From JADJYF01 sp043782755 (GTDB lineage Bacteria > Pseudomonadota > Gammaproteobacteria > Ga0077536), in contig JAYWAC010000167.1 of NCBI GenBank assembly GCA_043782755.1, positions 1 to 33,287 on the forward strand: DNA of 33,287 bases, written 5' to 3'. Positions within the stretch are counted from its first letter, which is position 1. Each line of letters opens with the position of its first letter. This document shows, piece by piece, positions 16,825 to 25,413 of this stretch. The notes under the pieces were generated by a model, which searched no databases, had not been told where the DNA came from, and saw only the letters and a list, made by a program, of their open reading frames with translations. Both the position numbers and the translations under genes were made by a program.

Positions 16825-17307
16825 CTACCGGTTTTTCTTCAATGCGTTAATCAGGGAACGCGAGAATGTTTCGCGCTCGCCGTCCGTCAGGAAACGACCG
16901 AGTTCGACGGCGCGACCGTGGCTGCCGACGAACAGGCGAGTCGGATGGTGACGATAGCGCGAGCGAGCGAGATTGACCCTTACCCACAGGCAGTTGAATT
17001 CGTGACGCTGCTCTAGCGCGCGAGTGCCGGTTTCAATGACAAGTTGATCACCCTCGATGCGCACCAGTTCGCGGCGTTCGCCGTCGCGCAGAACGAGGTA
17101 GAAAGCAACGGCTACCGCCAGTGCCTCGATACCCGAGAACGGCATCACCATCCACAGACCAAAATAGGCGAAAGCTCCCCCTATCGAGGCACACATGAGG
17201 GTCACCATCAGAATAAAGCGCTTGGCCTGCGGCCAGGTCATGGAGCGGGTTGGACGCAGGAGCCAGACGCCTCCCGACGACTCACCGCTCTCAAGTTCGG
17301 TGACCAT
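16825..17307 (-). CDS. DUF2244 family membrane protein
   Basis: This 160-residue protein fits the DUF2244 family of small inner-membrane proteins, which often adjoin cox genes; the molecular role is unknown. It has an N-terminal basic stretch, two hydrophobic helices (about 29-48 and 52-73), and a cytoplasmic beta-rich domain with VIETG, FNCLWVRVNL and LFVGSHGRAVELGRFLTDGER. The last motif, a glycine-histidine turn then G-R-F-L, is typical. Its ATG lies 15 bases after the bioD stop, with GAGGT upstream, so it may be read from the biotin operon even though it sits next to ctaC. Confidence 0.8.
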   Translation of the reverse strand: MVTELESGESSGGVWLLRPTRSMTWPQAKRFILMVTLMCASIGGAFAYFGLWMVMPFSGIEALAVAVAFYLVLRDGERRELVRIEGDQLVIETGTRALEQRHEFNCLWVRVNLARSRYRHHPTRLFVGSHGRAVELGRFLTDGERETFSRSLINALKKNR

Positions 17308-17322
17308 CGCGGTGTTTCGACC

Positions 17323-18021
17323 TCAGGACGGATAGAGGGCGCGCATTTTTTCCACGCAGGCGGCGAGCTGCGGTGCGAGGCTGGCGGCGGTAGCGGTTGG
17401 CGCCCAATCCAACACCGCCAGGCGGGGCGCGTCGATATGGCGGGTAATCGTGGTGATTACGGCAGCAGGCTCGACCGTGTCAGGGTCAACGACATTGGCG
17501 ACCCAACCCAGCAGAGCTTGTCCCGACTCGATGATGGCGCGCGCGCTCAGCATGGCGTGATTGATACAACCCAGACGGATACCGACCACCAGGAGCACGG
17601 GCAGACGCAGATGCCGGGCAAGATCCTCTAGCCACAACTTGTCACTCAGCGGCACGCACCAGCCGCCTACACCTTCGACCACCACTGCGTCGGCGCGACT
17701 CTGGCAGGACTGGAAAGCTTGTTCGATAACCGCTAGTTCAATGGGGGTCTTGGCTAGTGCGGCCGCGATATTCGGCGAACACGGCGGCGTGAACAGGTAA
17801 GGATTCACGTAACGGCGTGGGATGGCGACATTGGACGCCGCGACCAGTGCCCTGACGTCGTCGTGCATCAACAGCCCGTTGTTGCGGACCGCGCCAGTTG
17901 CCACCGGCTTCATGCCGGTAGCGCTGATGCCGGCGCGCGACAGCGCTTCGAGTAATGCGCAGCTGATGCGGGTTTTACCGCAGCCAGTGTCGGTGCCGGT
18001 GACGAACAGCGAGAGGCTCAT
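17323..18021 (-). CDS. bioD: Dethiobiotin synthetase
   Basis: BioD carboxylates 7,8-diaminopelargonic acid with CO2 and ATP, closing the ureido ring to dethiobiotin. The 232-residue P-loop protein has GTDTGCGKT (9-17), the substrate lysine in GMKPVATG, SPNIAAA, EGVGGWCVPLSD and GCINHAMLSARAI. A valine to cysteine change in the P-loop (GTDTGxGKT) is conservative. It overlaps bioC by four bases (ATGA). The diaminopelargonate aminotransferase (bioA) is not in this window, so it must be encoded elsewhere. Confidence 0.95.
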   Translation of the reverse strand: MSLSLFVTGTDTGCGKTRISCALLEALSRAGISATGMKPVATGAVRNNGLLMHDDVRALVAASNVAIPRRYVNPYLFTPPCSPNIAAALAKTPIELAVIEQAFQSCQSRADAVVVEGVGGWCVPLSDKLWLEDLARHLRLPVLLVVGIRLGCINHAMLSARAIIESGQALLGWVANVVDPDTVEPAAVITTITRHIDAPRLAVLDWAPTATAASLAPQLAACVEKMRALYPS

Positions 18022-18893
18022 CGGCGGCGCAGCTTTTCGAGGGGGAAAGTGTGCACGTCCGGCGGCTGGCGGCGACGACTCTCGACCGCCCAGGCATGAC
18101 CGTAGACCACTTCGTAAGTGGCGGGCAGTTTGCCGTCACTACGACGCTCGGATTCGTAGGCGGTTCGAAGTGCAGCCAGGGCGTGGCGACCTAACATGCC
18201 GCGTGCGCGTTCGGTACTGCTGTTCGACGCCCCGATTCCCTTCAGATCACGCATCAAAATCATGACGTCCTCATAGGACACGGTCAGATACTCGGTCTCC
18301 ATGACCGGATCACCGAAGCCGGCCGCGACTAGCGTATCGCCGATATCATGCATGTCCAAGAATTGGTTCACATGCGGCGCGTTCGACAGGCTCGCCCACG
18401 CCTTGCGTAATTCACGCAAGGTATCCGGCCCCAGGGTGGTGAACATGAACAAGCCGCCAAGAGCGAGACTGCGTCTGACTTCGCTAAAGGCAGCGAGCAG
18501 ATCCTGACACCATTGCAGGGCAAGACTTGAGAACGCGAGCTGGAAGAGTCCGTCGCTGAAGGGCAGGTGTTCGATGTCGCCGGCGACGAAGCGCTGGCGG
18601 GAAAAGAATCGACGCTCCTGATTGCGCGCCTGCTTCAACATGCCGAGCGCGAGATCGCATTGCATCACTTGCGCACGTTTGTAACGGCTTGCGAGTGCGC
18701 GAGCGCAGCGGCCCGTGCCCGAACCGATATCGAGAATATTCGAAGGCTGCAGCGAGACGTAGTCGAGACGCTCAAGTGCCCGTGTCGCCACTTCGCGCTG
18801 CAGGAAATCATGATGATCATAAGTCTGCGCTGCACGGTCGAAGCTTGCAGCGACGCGTCGTTTATCGAGAGCGGGTGGCAGGTGGGCGTTCAT
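18018..18893 (-). CDS. bioC: Malonyl-[acyl-carrier protein] O-methyltransferase
   Basis: BioC methylates the free carboxyl of malonyl-ACP (or CoA), disguising it so that fatty acid synthase can build pimeloyl-ACP methyl ester. The 291-residue class I methyltransferase has the N-terminal V-A-x-S-F-D-R-A-A-x-T-Y-D motif (14-26) diagnostic of BioC, SAM-binding ILDIGSGTG (53-61), and FSSLALQWCQD and TLGPDTLRELR in the middle. Its start and stop both overlap neighbours as ATGA (bioF upstream, bioD downstream). The product needs an esterase such as BioH to release methanol; no such gene is in this cluster. Confidence 0.95.
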   Translation of the reverse strand: MNAHLPPALDKRRVAASFDRAAQTYDHHDFLQREVATRALERLDYVSLQPSNILDIGSGTGRCARALASRYKRAQVMQCDLALGMLKQARNQERRFFSRQRFVAGDIEHLPFSDGLFQLAFSSLALQWCQDLLAAFSEVRRSLALGGLFMFTTLGPDTLRELRKAWASLSNAPHVNQFLDMHDIGDTLVAAGFGDPVMETEYLTVSYEDVMILMRDLKGIGASNSSTERARGMLGRHALAALRTAYESERRSDGKLPATYEVVYGHAWAVESRRRQPPDVHTFPLEKLRRR

Positions 18894-20056
18894 ATGCGCA
18901 GGGCATCGGCGAGCACACTCGTGAGCCGATCGAACTGTTCGTCGGTGTGGTCATGAGTGAGCGTGATGCGCAAACGCGCTGTGCCTTCGGGCACGGTAGG
19001 CGGTCTGATCGCCCTCACGTAAAGACCTGCGGATTGCAAGGTGCGTCCGATAGCGAGGGCACGTGCATCGTCACCGATCATGATCGGTTGGATGGGTGTC
19101 GTGCTGTCTGTTAGTGGAATGCCAAGCGCTCGAGCGCGCTGACGAAAGCTTGCGACGCGCCCTTGCAGCACCCGAGGGCGCGACGGTGATTCGCGCAATA
19201 TGGCGAGCGCTTCGAGCGCTGCCGCCGCACAAACCGGCGGCAGCGCGGTGTCGTAAATATACGTGCGCGCCCGTTGCACGAGGAATTCGCACACAGCGCC
19301 GCTGGCGAGCACCACGCCACCGACCGATCCAAGTGTTTTACCAAGCGTAAACATGGTGATCAAAGTTTTGCGGCGATCTGATGACAGAGCGTATGCGGCA
19401 CCACGGCCGTCATGCAAAACGCCGAAGCCGTGGGCATCGTCGAGATAAAGTGTCGCGCCATAGGTTGCGCACGCCTGGTCGAGGGCCGAGATAGGTGCGA
19501 TGTCACCGTCCATGCTGAAGACGGATTCGGTGATTACCCATTTCAGATCGTGATCTGCACCGCTGAGCAGACTGGCTGCACGATCACTGTCCGCATGAGG
19601 ATAGCGACGATGATGCGCGCCGCTGGCGAGAACACCATCGATTAACGAGGCGTGGTTCAATCGATCGTGAATCAATAAATCACCGGCGCTTGTAAGCGCG
19701 GTCAATGCGCCAAGATTGGCGAGGTAGCCAGACGAAAACAGCAGCGCGGATTCCATGCCTGTAAAGTCTGCAAGTTGGCGTTCAAGTTCGGCATGCAAAC
19801 TCGAACGGCCGGAGAGCAGCGCTGCGCTACCACTACCGAAGCCGTGGTGATTCAATTCCTCGTGGACACGTGCGACGACGCGCGGATGGGCCGCAAGACC
19901 GAGGTAGTCGTTGCTGGTGAAATTGATCAGCTGACGGTCATCTATCGTTATCTCGACACGCTGCGCACTGCTGCGCTCGTCCAATTGCCGCATGCGGTGG
20001 GCGGCGCGCGCGGCGTTGAGACCACTCGCGACCCTTGCGGCTAAGGTGTCGGACAC
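18890..20056 (-). CDS. bioF: 8-amino-7-oxononanoate synthase
   Basis: BioF is a PLP enzyme that condenses pimeloyl-ACP with L-alanine, releasing CO2, to give 8-amino-7-oxononanoate. The 388-residue protein of the alpha-oxoamine synthase family has NFTSNDYLGLAAHP (45-58), GSGSAALLSGRSSLH, the PLP-binding LYLDDAHGFGVLHDGRG, and the Schiff-base lysine in FTLGKTLGSVGG. The start is a GTG at 20056 (gtg-tcc-gac). It lies 16 bases after the bioB stop and overlaps bioC at its end. Length is normal for the family. Confidence 0.96.
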   Translation of the reverse strand: MSDTLAARVASGLNAARAAHRMRQLDERSSAQRVEITIDDRQLINFTSNDYLGLAAHPRVVARVHEELNHHGFGSGSAALLSGRSSLHAELERQLADFTGMESALLFSSGYLANLGALTALTSAGDLLIHDRLNHASLIDGVLASGAHHRRYPHADSDRAASLLSGADHDLKWVITESVFSMDGDIAPISALDQACATYGATLYLDDAHGFGVLHDGRGAAYALSSDRRKTLITMFTLGKTLGSVGGVVLASGAVCEFLVQRARTYIYDTALPPVCAAAALEALAILRESPSRPRVLQGRVASFRQRARALGIPLTDSTTPIQPIMIGDDARALAIGRTLQSAGLYVRAIRPPTVPEGTARLRITLTHDHTDEQFDRLTSVLADALRI

Positions 20057-20072
20057 GATTTAAGCTAAAGGC

Positions 20073-21074
20073 TCAGGCGTGGGAATGCGCTTGTTGGTCA
20101 GCGCTCAAGCCTAAGCGTGCAAAAAGCAGCTGATCGTTGCTTACATCGGGATTGGCCGTGGTAAGTAGTTGCTCACCGTAGAAGATCGAGTTCGCGCCGG
20201 CAAAGAAGCACAAAGCCTGCAATTCATCGGTCATGTTGGTGCGTCCGGCAGATAGGCGCACATGGGATGCTGGCATGAGGATGCGCGCGACGGCGAGGGT
20301 ACGCACAAAATCGATCGGATGAACCGGCGCAGCGTCCGCCAGCGGCGTGCCTTCAACACGGACCAGCAGATTGATCGGCACTGATTCGGGATGACTGGGA
20401 AGATTGGCGAGGGTGCGCAGCAGTTCGCCACGATCCTCGGTTCCTTCGCCGAGGCCGACGATGCCACCGCAACAAACCTTGATACCCGCGTCGCGCACAC
20501 GCTTGAGCGTATTCAGGCGATCATCGTAAGTACGTGTCGAGATGATGTTGCCGTAGTACTGCGGCGACGTATCAAGATTGTGATTGTAATAGTCGAGTCC
20601 CGCGTCGCGCAGCCTGTCGACCTGGGTGTTAGTCAACATACCGAGGGTAACGCAGGTTTCGAGGCCCTGAGCGCGTACACCTTCGATGAGGGGTATCACT
20701 TGGTCGAGGTCGCGGTCTTTCGGAGCGCGCCAGGCAGCACCCATGCAGAAGCGGGTGGCGCCTGCGGCCTTAGCGCGTGCAGCGGCCTCCAACACTTGCT
20801 GGAGAGGGAGCACCGGGTCGGCGGAAACGTTGGTATCAAAGCGCACGCTTTGCGGGCAGTAGGCGCAATCTTCAGGGCAACCACCGGACTTGATGTTGAG
20901 CAGCGTGCTTAACTGGACGCGGTTTGGATCGAAATAAGCGCGATGAACTGTATGAGCTTGGAAGAGTAAATCGTTAAACGGCTGTTCGAACAATGCCTTG
21001 ACTTCAGAGGCGTTCCAGTCGTGGCGAATTTGGTCTGCTGACAATTTACGGATCTGAGCGGTTTGAGTCGACAT
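20073..21074 (-). CDS. bioB: Biotin synthase
   Basis: BioB is the radical SAM enzyme that inserts sulfur into dethiobiotin to form biotin. The 333-residue TIM-barrel protein has the radical SAM cysteines in SGGCPEDCAYCPQS (Cys66, Cys70, Cys73) and further conserved cysteines, including FCMGAAWR and KVCCGGIVGLGE, that fit the second [2Fe-2S] cluster. YYNHNLDTSP and SAGRTNM are typical. It is the first gene of the leftward biotin operon; the ATG at 21074 has AGAGG upstream. The 58 bases to comF hold the divergent promoters; I could not see a clear BirA operator there. Confidence 0.97.
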   Translation of the reverse strand: MSTQTAQIRKLSADQIRHDWNASEVKALFEQPFNDLLFQAHTVHRAYFDPNRVQLSTLLNIKSGGCPEDCAYCPQSVRFDTNVSADPVLPLQQVLEAAARAKAAGATRFCMGAAWRAPKDRDLDQVIPLIEGVRAQGLETCVTLGMLTNTQVDRLRDAGLDYYNHNLDTSPQYYGNIISTRTYDDRLNTLKRVRDAGIKVCCGGIVGLGEGTEDRGELLRTLANLPSHPESVPINLLVRVEGTPLADAAPVHPIDFVRTLAVARILMPASHVRLSAGRTNMTDELQALCFFAGANSIFYGEQLLTTANPDVSNDQLLFARLGLSADQQAHSHA

Positions 21075-21132
21075 GTTGCGATATCCTCTTCCAGCACGGC
21101 GCCGCGATGTTCGGTTTAAGGAGTGAGTTGAA

Positions 21133-21846
21133 ATGCCATGGAATGGCGGACTGTCGAGTTTATGGAATCACGCGAAGCTATACAAACTGGCGACAGGCAA
21201 TTGGTTTGATTGGCACGGCATATGTTTCGTATGCCGAGGCTTAGCCTCCAGAAAAGAACTCCTGTGCAATGGCTGCTTCAGCGACCTGCCGTGGCGTCCG
21301 TATCCGCGACTTAGGCGACGAATTGAGTCTGTTGATGCCGCTTTCGCGGCATTTCGCTACGAATTTCCCGTTACGGACCTCGTTAAGTCGGTCAAATTCC
21401 ATGCTGATCTAGGCGCGCTTTCCGTACTTACAGCGGGTTTCACGGAGGACTTACTCACTGCACTCGAAGACGTCGACGTTGTTGTCCCAGTGCCGCTGCT
21501 GCCATGGCGATTCCTGCGTCGAGGCTTCAATCAGGCCGGAGAGTTGGCGCGAGTACTGGGGCGAACGACGCACCGGCCAGTGCGGCATGATCTTGTCAGT
21601 CGGCAACATACTTGGGGCCCGGCCCAGTCACTGCTCGATGCGGCGGCGAGACGAGATAACATGAAAGGTGCTTTTCGGGTCGCGGGCAACTTCACGGACC
21701 TACGAGTGGCCATTGTCGATGATGTGATCACTACGGGAGCAACCTGCTCTGCACTTGCCAAGGCATTACGAGCCGCAGGGGCAACGAGAATCATCGCTGT
21801 CGCGGCGGCAGCGACCGCGCTGCGCCGCGATGAAGTTGGAAACTAA
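21133..21846 (+). CDS. comF: ComF/GntX-family phosphoribosyltransferase-like protein
   Basis: ComF proteins are linked to DNA uptake and processing in competent bacteria, and GntX homologues to growth on DNA or gluconate; the biochemical role is not settled. The 237-residue protein has an N-terminal four-cysteine zinc module (Cys31, Cys34, Cys45, Cys48) and a C-terminal type I phosphoribosyltransferase fold with the PRPP loop VAIVDDVITTGATCSAL (about 191-207) and the PVPLLPWRFLRRGFNQA segment. AAGGAG precedes the ATG. Divergence from bioB is common in gammaproteobacteria. Its TAA stop interlocks with the TAG stop of gyrB from the other strand. Confidence 0.93.
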   Translation: MPWNGGLSSLWNHAKLYKLATGNWFDWHGICFVCRGLASRKELLCNGCFSDLPWRPYPRLRRRIESVDAAFAAFRYEFPVTDLVKSVKFHADLGALSVLTAGFTEDLLTALEDVDVVVPVPLLPWRFLRRGFNQAGELARVLGRTTHRPVRHDLVSRQHTWGPAQSLLDAAARRDNMKGAFRVAGNFTDLRVAIVDDVITTGATCSALAKALRAAGATRIIAVAAAATALRRDEVGN

Positions 21847-24242
21847 GTATCTAGGTTCGTTACGCTGAGGGCGTGACGTTCGATGAATTCTCGACGCGGT
21901 TCGACCTGATCACCCATTAAAGTGGAGAAGATTTGATCTGCCGCAACGGCGTCTTCAATCATGACCTGCATGAGGTTGCGAGTTTCGAGGTTCATGGTGG
22001 TTTCCCAGAGCTGTTCTGGATTCATTTCACCCAAGCCCTTGTATCTCTGAACCGTCACGCCACGACGGGTAGTGTCTAAGAGCACGGCGAAGGCTGCACC
22101 CATGGAATTCAAGGTGGTGACGTCGTCTCCACGGTTAACTACAACAGCTGCGGGCTGCTCATCATCGAACAGTTGGCCGAGCCGATTGAGATGGCGATAC
22201 TCGGCACTGGAAAAGAATTCGCGTTCTAACCGAGAGGTAAGCAGAGAGCCATTGATGACCGCTCGAATCAAGAGCGACCAAGTGTCAGCGCTTTGATAGA
22301 TCAGATCGATCGTTGCAGATTGTCGATCATCGCCGATGACTAGGTTCAGTGCGGCTGAGAAACTGACCAACCACTCGTTTACTGAATCGCGAGTCGCGAG
22401 TTCCGGGTTCTTAAGCTCCAGAGCGCGTCGCAAGCCTTTAAGAACCACGGGTGCGTAACGCGCTTCAAGGCGTCGTTGGATTTGCTGCAAGAACAGATAT
22501 TCGCGGCCAGCTTCAGCAAGTCGGTCTGAGGAGAGACGCACGCCACCAAGATCAATTGCCGTGTCGTTAATCGCTAACTCCATAAAGTAAGAGTCCAGCT
22601 CTGGGTCATCTTTCAGGTAGCGTTCGTTCTTACCCTTCTTCACTTTATAGAGCGGAGGCTGGGCAATAAAAATATGTCCGCGTTCTACCAACTCCGGCAT
22701 TTGTCGATAAAAGAAAGTGAGTAACAGCGTCCGAATATGCGAACCGTCGACATCGGCGTCCGTCATGATAATGATCCGATGATAGCGAAGGCGCGAAGGA
22801 TCGTACTCTTCAGCACCAATGCCACAACCGAGTGCCGTGATTAGCGCACCAACTTCGCTTGACGAAAGCATCTTGTCGAAGCGAGCTTTTTCGACATTTA
22901 AGATCTTTCCCTTCAAAGGCAGGATTGCTTGATTGCGTCGATCCCTTCCCTGCTTCGCCGAACCGCCCGCAGAATCACCCTCGACAATGAAGAGTTCAGA
23001 ACGTGAGGGATCGCGTTCTTGGCAGTCAGCGAGCTTGCCCGGCAAGCCAGCGACATCGAGTGCCGTCTTACGCCGAGTGAGTTCGCGGGCTTTACGGGCC
23101 GCTTCTCGCGCGCGCGCCGCGTCGATAATTTTCGCCATGATGGCGCGTGCGTCTTGAGGGTGCTCAAGCAAATAGGTCTGCAAGCTGTCGGAAACGATGG
23201 ACTCTACCGTACCTTTGACTTCACTCGATACGAGCTTTTCCTTTGTTTGAGAGGAAAACTTCGGGTCGTGAAGTTTAATGGAGAGCACCGTCGTTAAGCC
23301 TTCCCGAACGTCTTCGCCAGCGATAGTAATCTTGTGCTTCGCGGCAATCCCCTCTTTCTCCAGGTATTGATTGAGGGTTCGGGTTAAGGCCGCACGAAAT
23401 CCTGCTAAGTGAGTGCCACCGTCGCGCTGCGGGATATTGTTGGTATAGCAGTAGATATTCTCTTGGTAAGAATCATTCCATTGCATTGCTAACTCAACAC
23501 CGATGTTGTCTTTGAATCCACCAATCTCGATAACTGCTGGATGCAGAGGCGTCTTGGTTTTGTTGAGATGGTCGACGAAGGCCGCGATACCACCCTGATA
23601 CTCGAACTGATCCTTTTTTTCAGAGCGCTCGTCGAATAGTGAAATCCTTAAGCCTGAATTCAAAAATGACAGTTCACGGAGACGACGGGCCAGAATGTCG
23701 TAGTGAAATTCGATGTTTGTGAAAATCTTAGCGCTGGGATAGAAGCGCACCTCCGTACCGGTGCGATCCGAGTCTCCTACTGCTTTAAGCGGACTCTTGG
23801 GATCTCCTTCATGATATTCCTGCCGCCACAGCTTCCCTTCACGACGGATGAGAAGAATTAATCGGTCTGACAAGGCATTGACGACTGAAACGCCTACACC
23901 GTGAAGACCTCCTGAAATCTTATAGGAGTTATCGTCGAATTTTCCGCCAGCGTGAAGCGTCGTCATAATGACTTCTGCGGCAGAGCGTTGTTCTTCTTCA
24001 TGAATATCAACGGGGATGCCACGGCCGTCATCTGTAACCGTAACTGCGCCATCACTATGTATGCGGACTTCGATGTTTTTGCAGTGTCCTGCTAGGGCCT
24101 CGTCAACACAATTATCCACCACCTCGAATACCATGTGATGCAAGCCAGTACCATCATCGGTGTCGCCGATGTACATACCGGGGCGCTTTCGGACAGCGTC
24201 GAGACCCTTTAATACCTTGATGTTTTTTGAATCGTAGGTCAT
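21843..24242 (-). CDS. gyrB: DNA gyrase subunit B
   Basis: GyrB supplies the ATPase and TOPRIM parts of DNA gyrase, which introduces negative supercoils. The 799-residue protein has the GHKL ATPase motifs (VVDNCVDEALAGH, DDGRGIPVDIHEE, GLHGVGVSVVNALS), a transducer domain, TOPRIM signatures EGDSAGGSAKQGRD and DADVDGSHIRTLLLTFFYR, and the C-terminal QRYKGLGEMNPEQLWETTM. Length near 800 includes the long insert in the TOPRIM-tail region usual in gammaproteobacteria. recF ends 10 bases upstream. It ends in a four-base convergent overlap with comF, leaving no space for a separate terminator. Confidence 0.98.
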   Translation of the reverse strand: MTYDSKNIKVLKGLDAVRKRPGMYIGDTDDGTGLHHMVFEVVDNCVDEALAGHCKNIEVRIHSDGAVTVTDDGRGIPVDIHEEEQRSAAEVIMTTLHAGGKFDDNSYKISGGLHGVGVSVVNALSDRLILLIRREGKLWRQEYHEGDPKSPLKAVGDSDRTGTEVRFYPSAKIFTNIEFHYDILARRLRELSFLNSGLRISLFDERSEKKDQFEYQGGIAAFVDHLNKTKTPLHPAVIEIGGFKDNIGVELAMQWNDSYQENIYCYTNNIPQRDGGTHLAGFRAALTRTLNQYLEKEGIAAKHKITIAGEDVREGLTTVLSIKLHDPKFSSQTKEKLVSSEVKGTVESIVSDSLQTYLLEHPQDARAIMAKIIDAARAREAARKARELTRRKTALDVAGLPGKLADCQERDPSRSELFIVEGDSAGGSAKQGRDRRNQAILPLKGKILNVEKARFDKMLSSSEVGALITALGCGIGAEEYDPSRLRYHRIIIMTDADVDGSHIRTLLLTFFYRQMPELVERGHIFIAQPPLYKVKKGKNERYLKDDPELDSYFMELAINDTAIDLGGVRLSSDRLAEAGREYLFLQQIQRRLEARYAPVVLKGLRRALELKNPELATRDSVNEWLVSFSAALNLVIGDDRQSATIDLIYQSADTWSLLIRAVINGSLLTSRLEREFFSSAEYRHLNRLGQLFDDEQPAAVVVNRGDDVTTLNSMGAAFAVLLDTTRRGVTVQRYKGLGEMNPEQLWETTMNLETRNLMQVMIEDAVAADQIFSTLMGDQVEPRREFIERHALSVTNLDT

Positions 24243-24252
24243 CGCATTTTGC

Positions 24253-25332
24253 TCACGCAGGAAGATGATTTTGATCGTTTTGTTCCACGTGGAACATCGA
24301 CGTGTCGTCAGGAAGCTGGCCGCGTATTTCGGACGGCTTTATAGCAGTAAAAAAACATTGCGTCTCGATGGACTGTATCGCGGCTAATGCTAGCCCCAAC
24401 ATTTTGTCGTCAAGTTCAGCAACAAGATCGTCCACCAATATTACTGGTGAACTTGAGGCATTTTTGATGAATTGCGCAATAGCCGCCACGACGAGACAGA
24501 CAACCATCTTTGACTGGCCCCTCGAAAGCTTTTTCGATACGGCGCGGCCTGCTCGCCACAGCGAGAGATCGGCCCGATGTGGCCCAGCCATCGTATATCC
24601 GATGTCACAATCACGATTCCAATCGTCTCGGAGCTGTTCCGCTAAACCTAACTCCGAATTCCACCCCGGCGAAAATTCAAAGTACAAGTCGCCGGTGCTT
24701 AGACCAGGTATTTCGGAGGTTTGGAATGTAGTATTGATTGCGGTAACGATGGATAGACGAAATCGGTTAATAGTTTCCGCACTCTCGGCAAGCTTTTCCT
24801 CCCAATAATGGGCTTGGGATTTCATCGATTTTCGTAGCAATTCATTCCGTTGACGCAATGCGTGTCGGTATTCTTTCCAGAGGGCGACATAAGAATGTTT
24901 CACGTGGAACAAAGAACGGTCTAAGAGTGCGCGACGGTTGCTCGGATTTTCTCCAAGCAGGTCTGGTGCTCTTGAGTTAATCACTAGCACCGGCAAGTTC
25001 CTAGCCAAAGCAGATGCAGTGGTCACTGCCTGACCATCTAAGGTTATTTGTGTATCTGCCTTGTGTTTTTTAACCACGATGACTGAAGTTCCAAAGTCGG
25101 TCGTATCTCCAACCTCTGCGACAATCGATAACCCGTTGGAACCCGCTAAGACAAGGTCGGAAGACCTGCTTGTCAGAAATGACTTACCAATGCTTGCTAT
25201 GTAGAGCGCTTCCAGAAGTGTCGTTTTCCCACTGCCATTTGCGCCGTATATCAGGTTGTTACGAGGGCCTGGTCGATAGCTTACATCCTGAAAACAACGG
25301 AGATTAATAGCCTTGAGCGACATGAATCTCAT
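24253..25332 (-). CDS. recF: DNA replication and repair protein RecF
   Basis: RecF is an SMC-like ATPase that helps load RecA at single-strand gaps with RecO and RecR. The 359-residue protein has Walker A in IYGANGSGKTTLLEAL (29-44), the ABC-type signature KKLSRGQSKMVV, and Walker B in VILVDDLVAELDD. The order dnaA-dnaN-recF-gyrB is the standard one. The start at 25332 (MRFMSLKAINLRCF) is uncertain; the ATG at 25323 fits the usual N-terminus as well, and neither has a strong ribosome site. The coding sequence contains two parS sites, which encode the peptides MFHVEQ near the C-terminus and LFHVKH near the middle. Confidence 0.96.
   Translation of the reverse strand: MRFMSLKAINLRCFQDVSYRPGPRNNLIYGANGSGKTTLLEALYIASIGKSFLTSRSSDLVLAGSNGLSIVAEVGDTTDFGTSVIVVKKHKADTQITLDGQAVTTASALARNLPVLVINSRAPDLLGENPSNRRALLDRSLFHVKHSYVALWKEYRHALRQRNELLRKSMKSQAHYWEEKLAESAETINRFRLSIVTAINTTFQTSEIPGLSTGDLYFEFSPGWNSELGLAEQLRDDWNRDCDIGYTMAGPHRADLSLWRAGRAVSKKLSRGQSKMVVCLVVAAIAQFIKNASSSPVILVDDLVAELDDKMLGLALAAIQSIETQCFFTAIKPSEIRGQLPDDTSMFHVEQNDQNHLPA
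24281..24296. promoter_or_regulatory. parS centromere site 1 (inside recF)
   Basis: TGTTCCACGTGGAACA is a perfect 16-bp palindrome matching the ParB-binding parS consensus. It is within the last 50 bases of recF. ParB loads here and spreads to form the partition complex that segregates the origin region. Confidence 0.9.
24896..24911. promoter_or_regulatory. parS centromere site 2 (inside recF)
   Basis: TGTTTCACGTGGAACA matches the parS consensus, with a single asymmetric position (T against G) in the palindrome. It is 615 bases from site 1, in the same gene. Both sites are read through by recF translation without disrupting the frame. Confidence 0.88.
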
Positions 25333-25413
25333 GCGTGGGGAGTATCGCTTTTATTCAACGGATCGTCCTAAGAATTCAATATACCCGCCCGAAATCCGAA
25401 GCTTAGGAATGGG

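Noticed and set aside
19869..19874. CACGTG as a further parS core in bioF
   Set aside because: The flanks do not form the TGTTnCACGTGnAACA palindrome.
21075..21132. BirA operator between bioB and comF
   Set aside because: No convincing TTGTnAACC inverted repeat was seen.
24113..24121. DnaA-box-like TTATCCACC in gyrB
   Set aside because: One mismatch and inside a coding region; single near matches are expected by chance.
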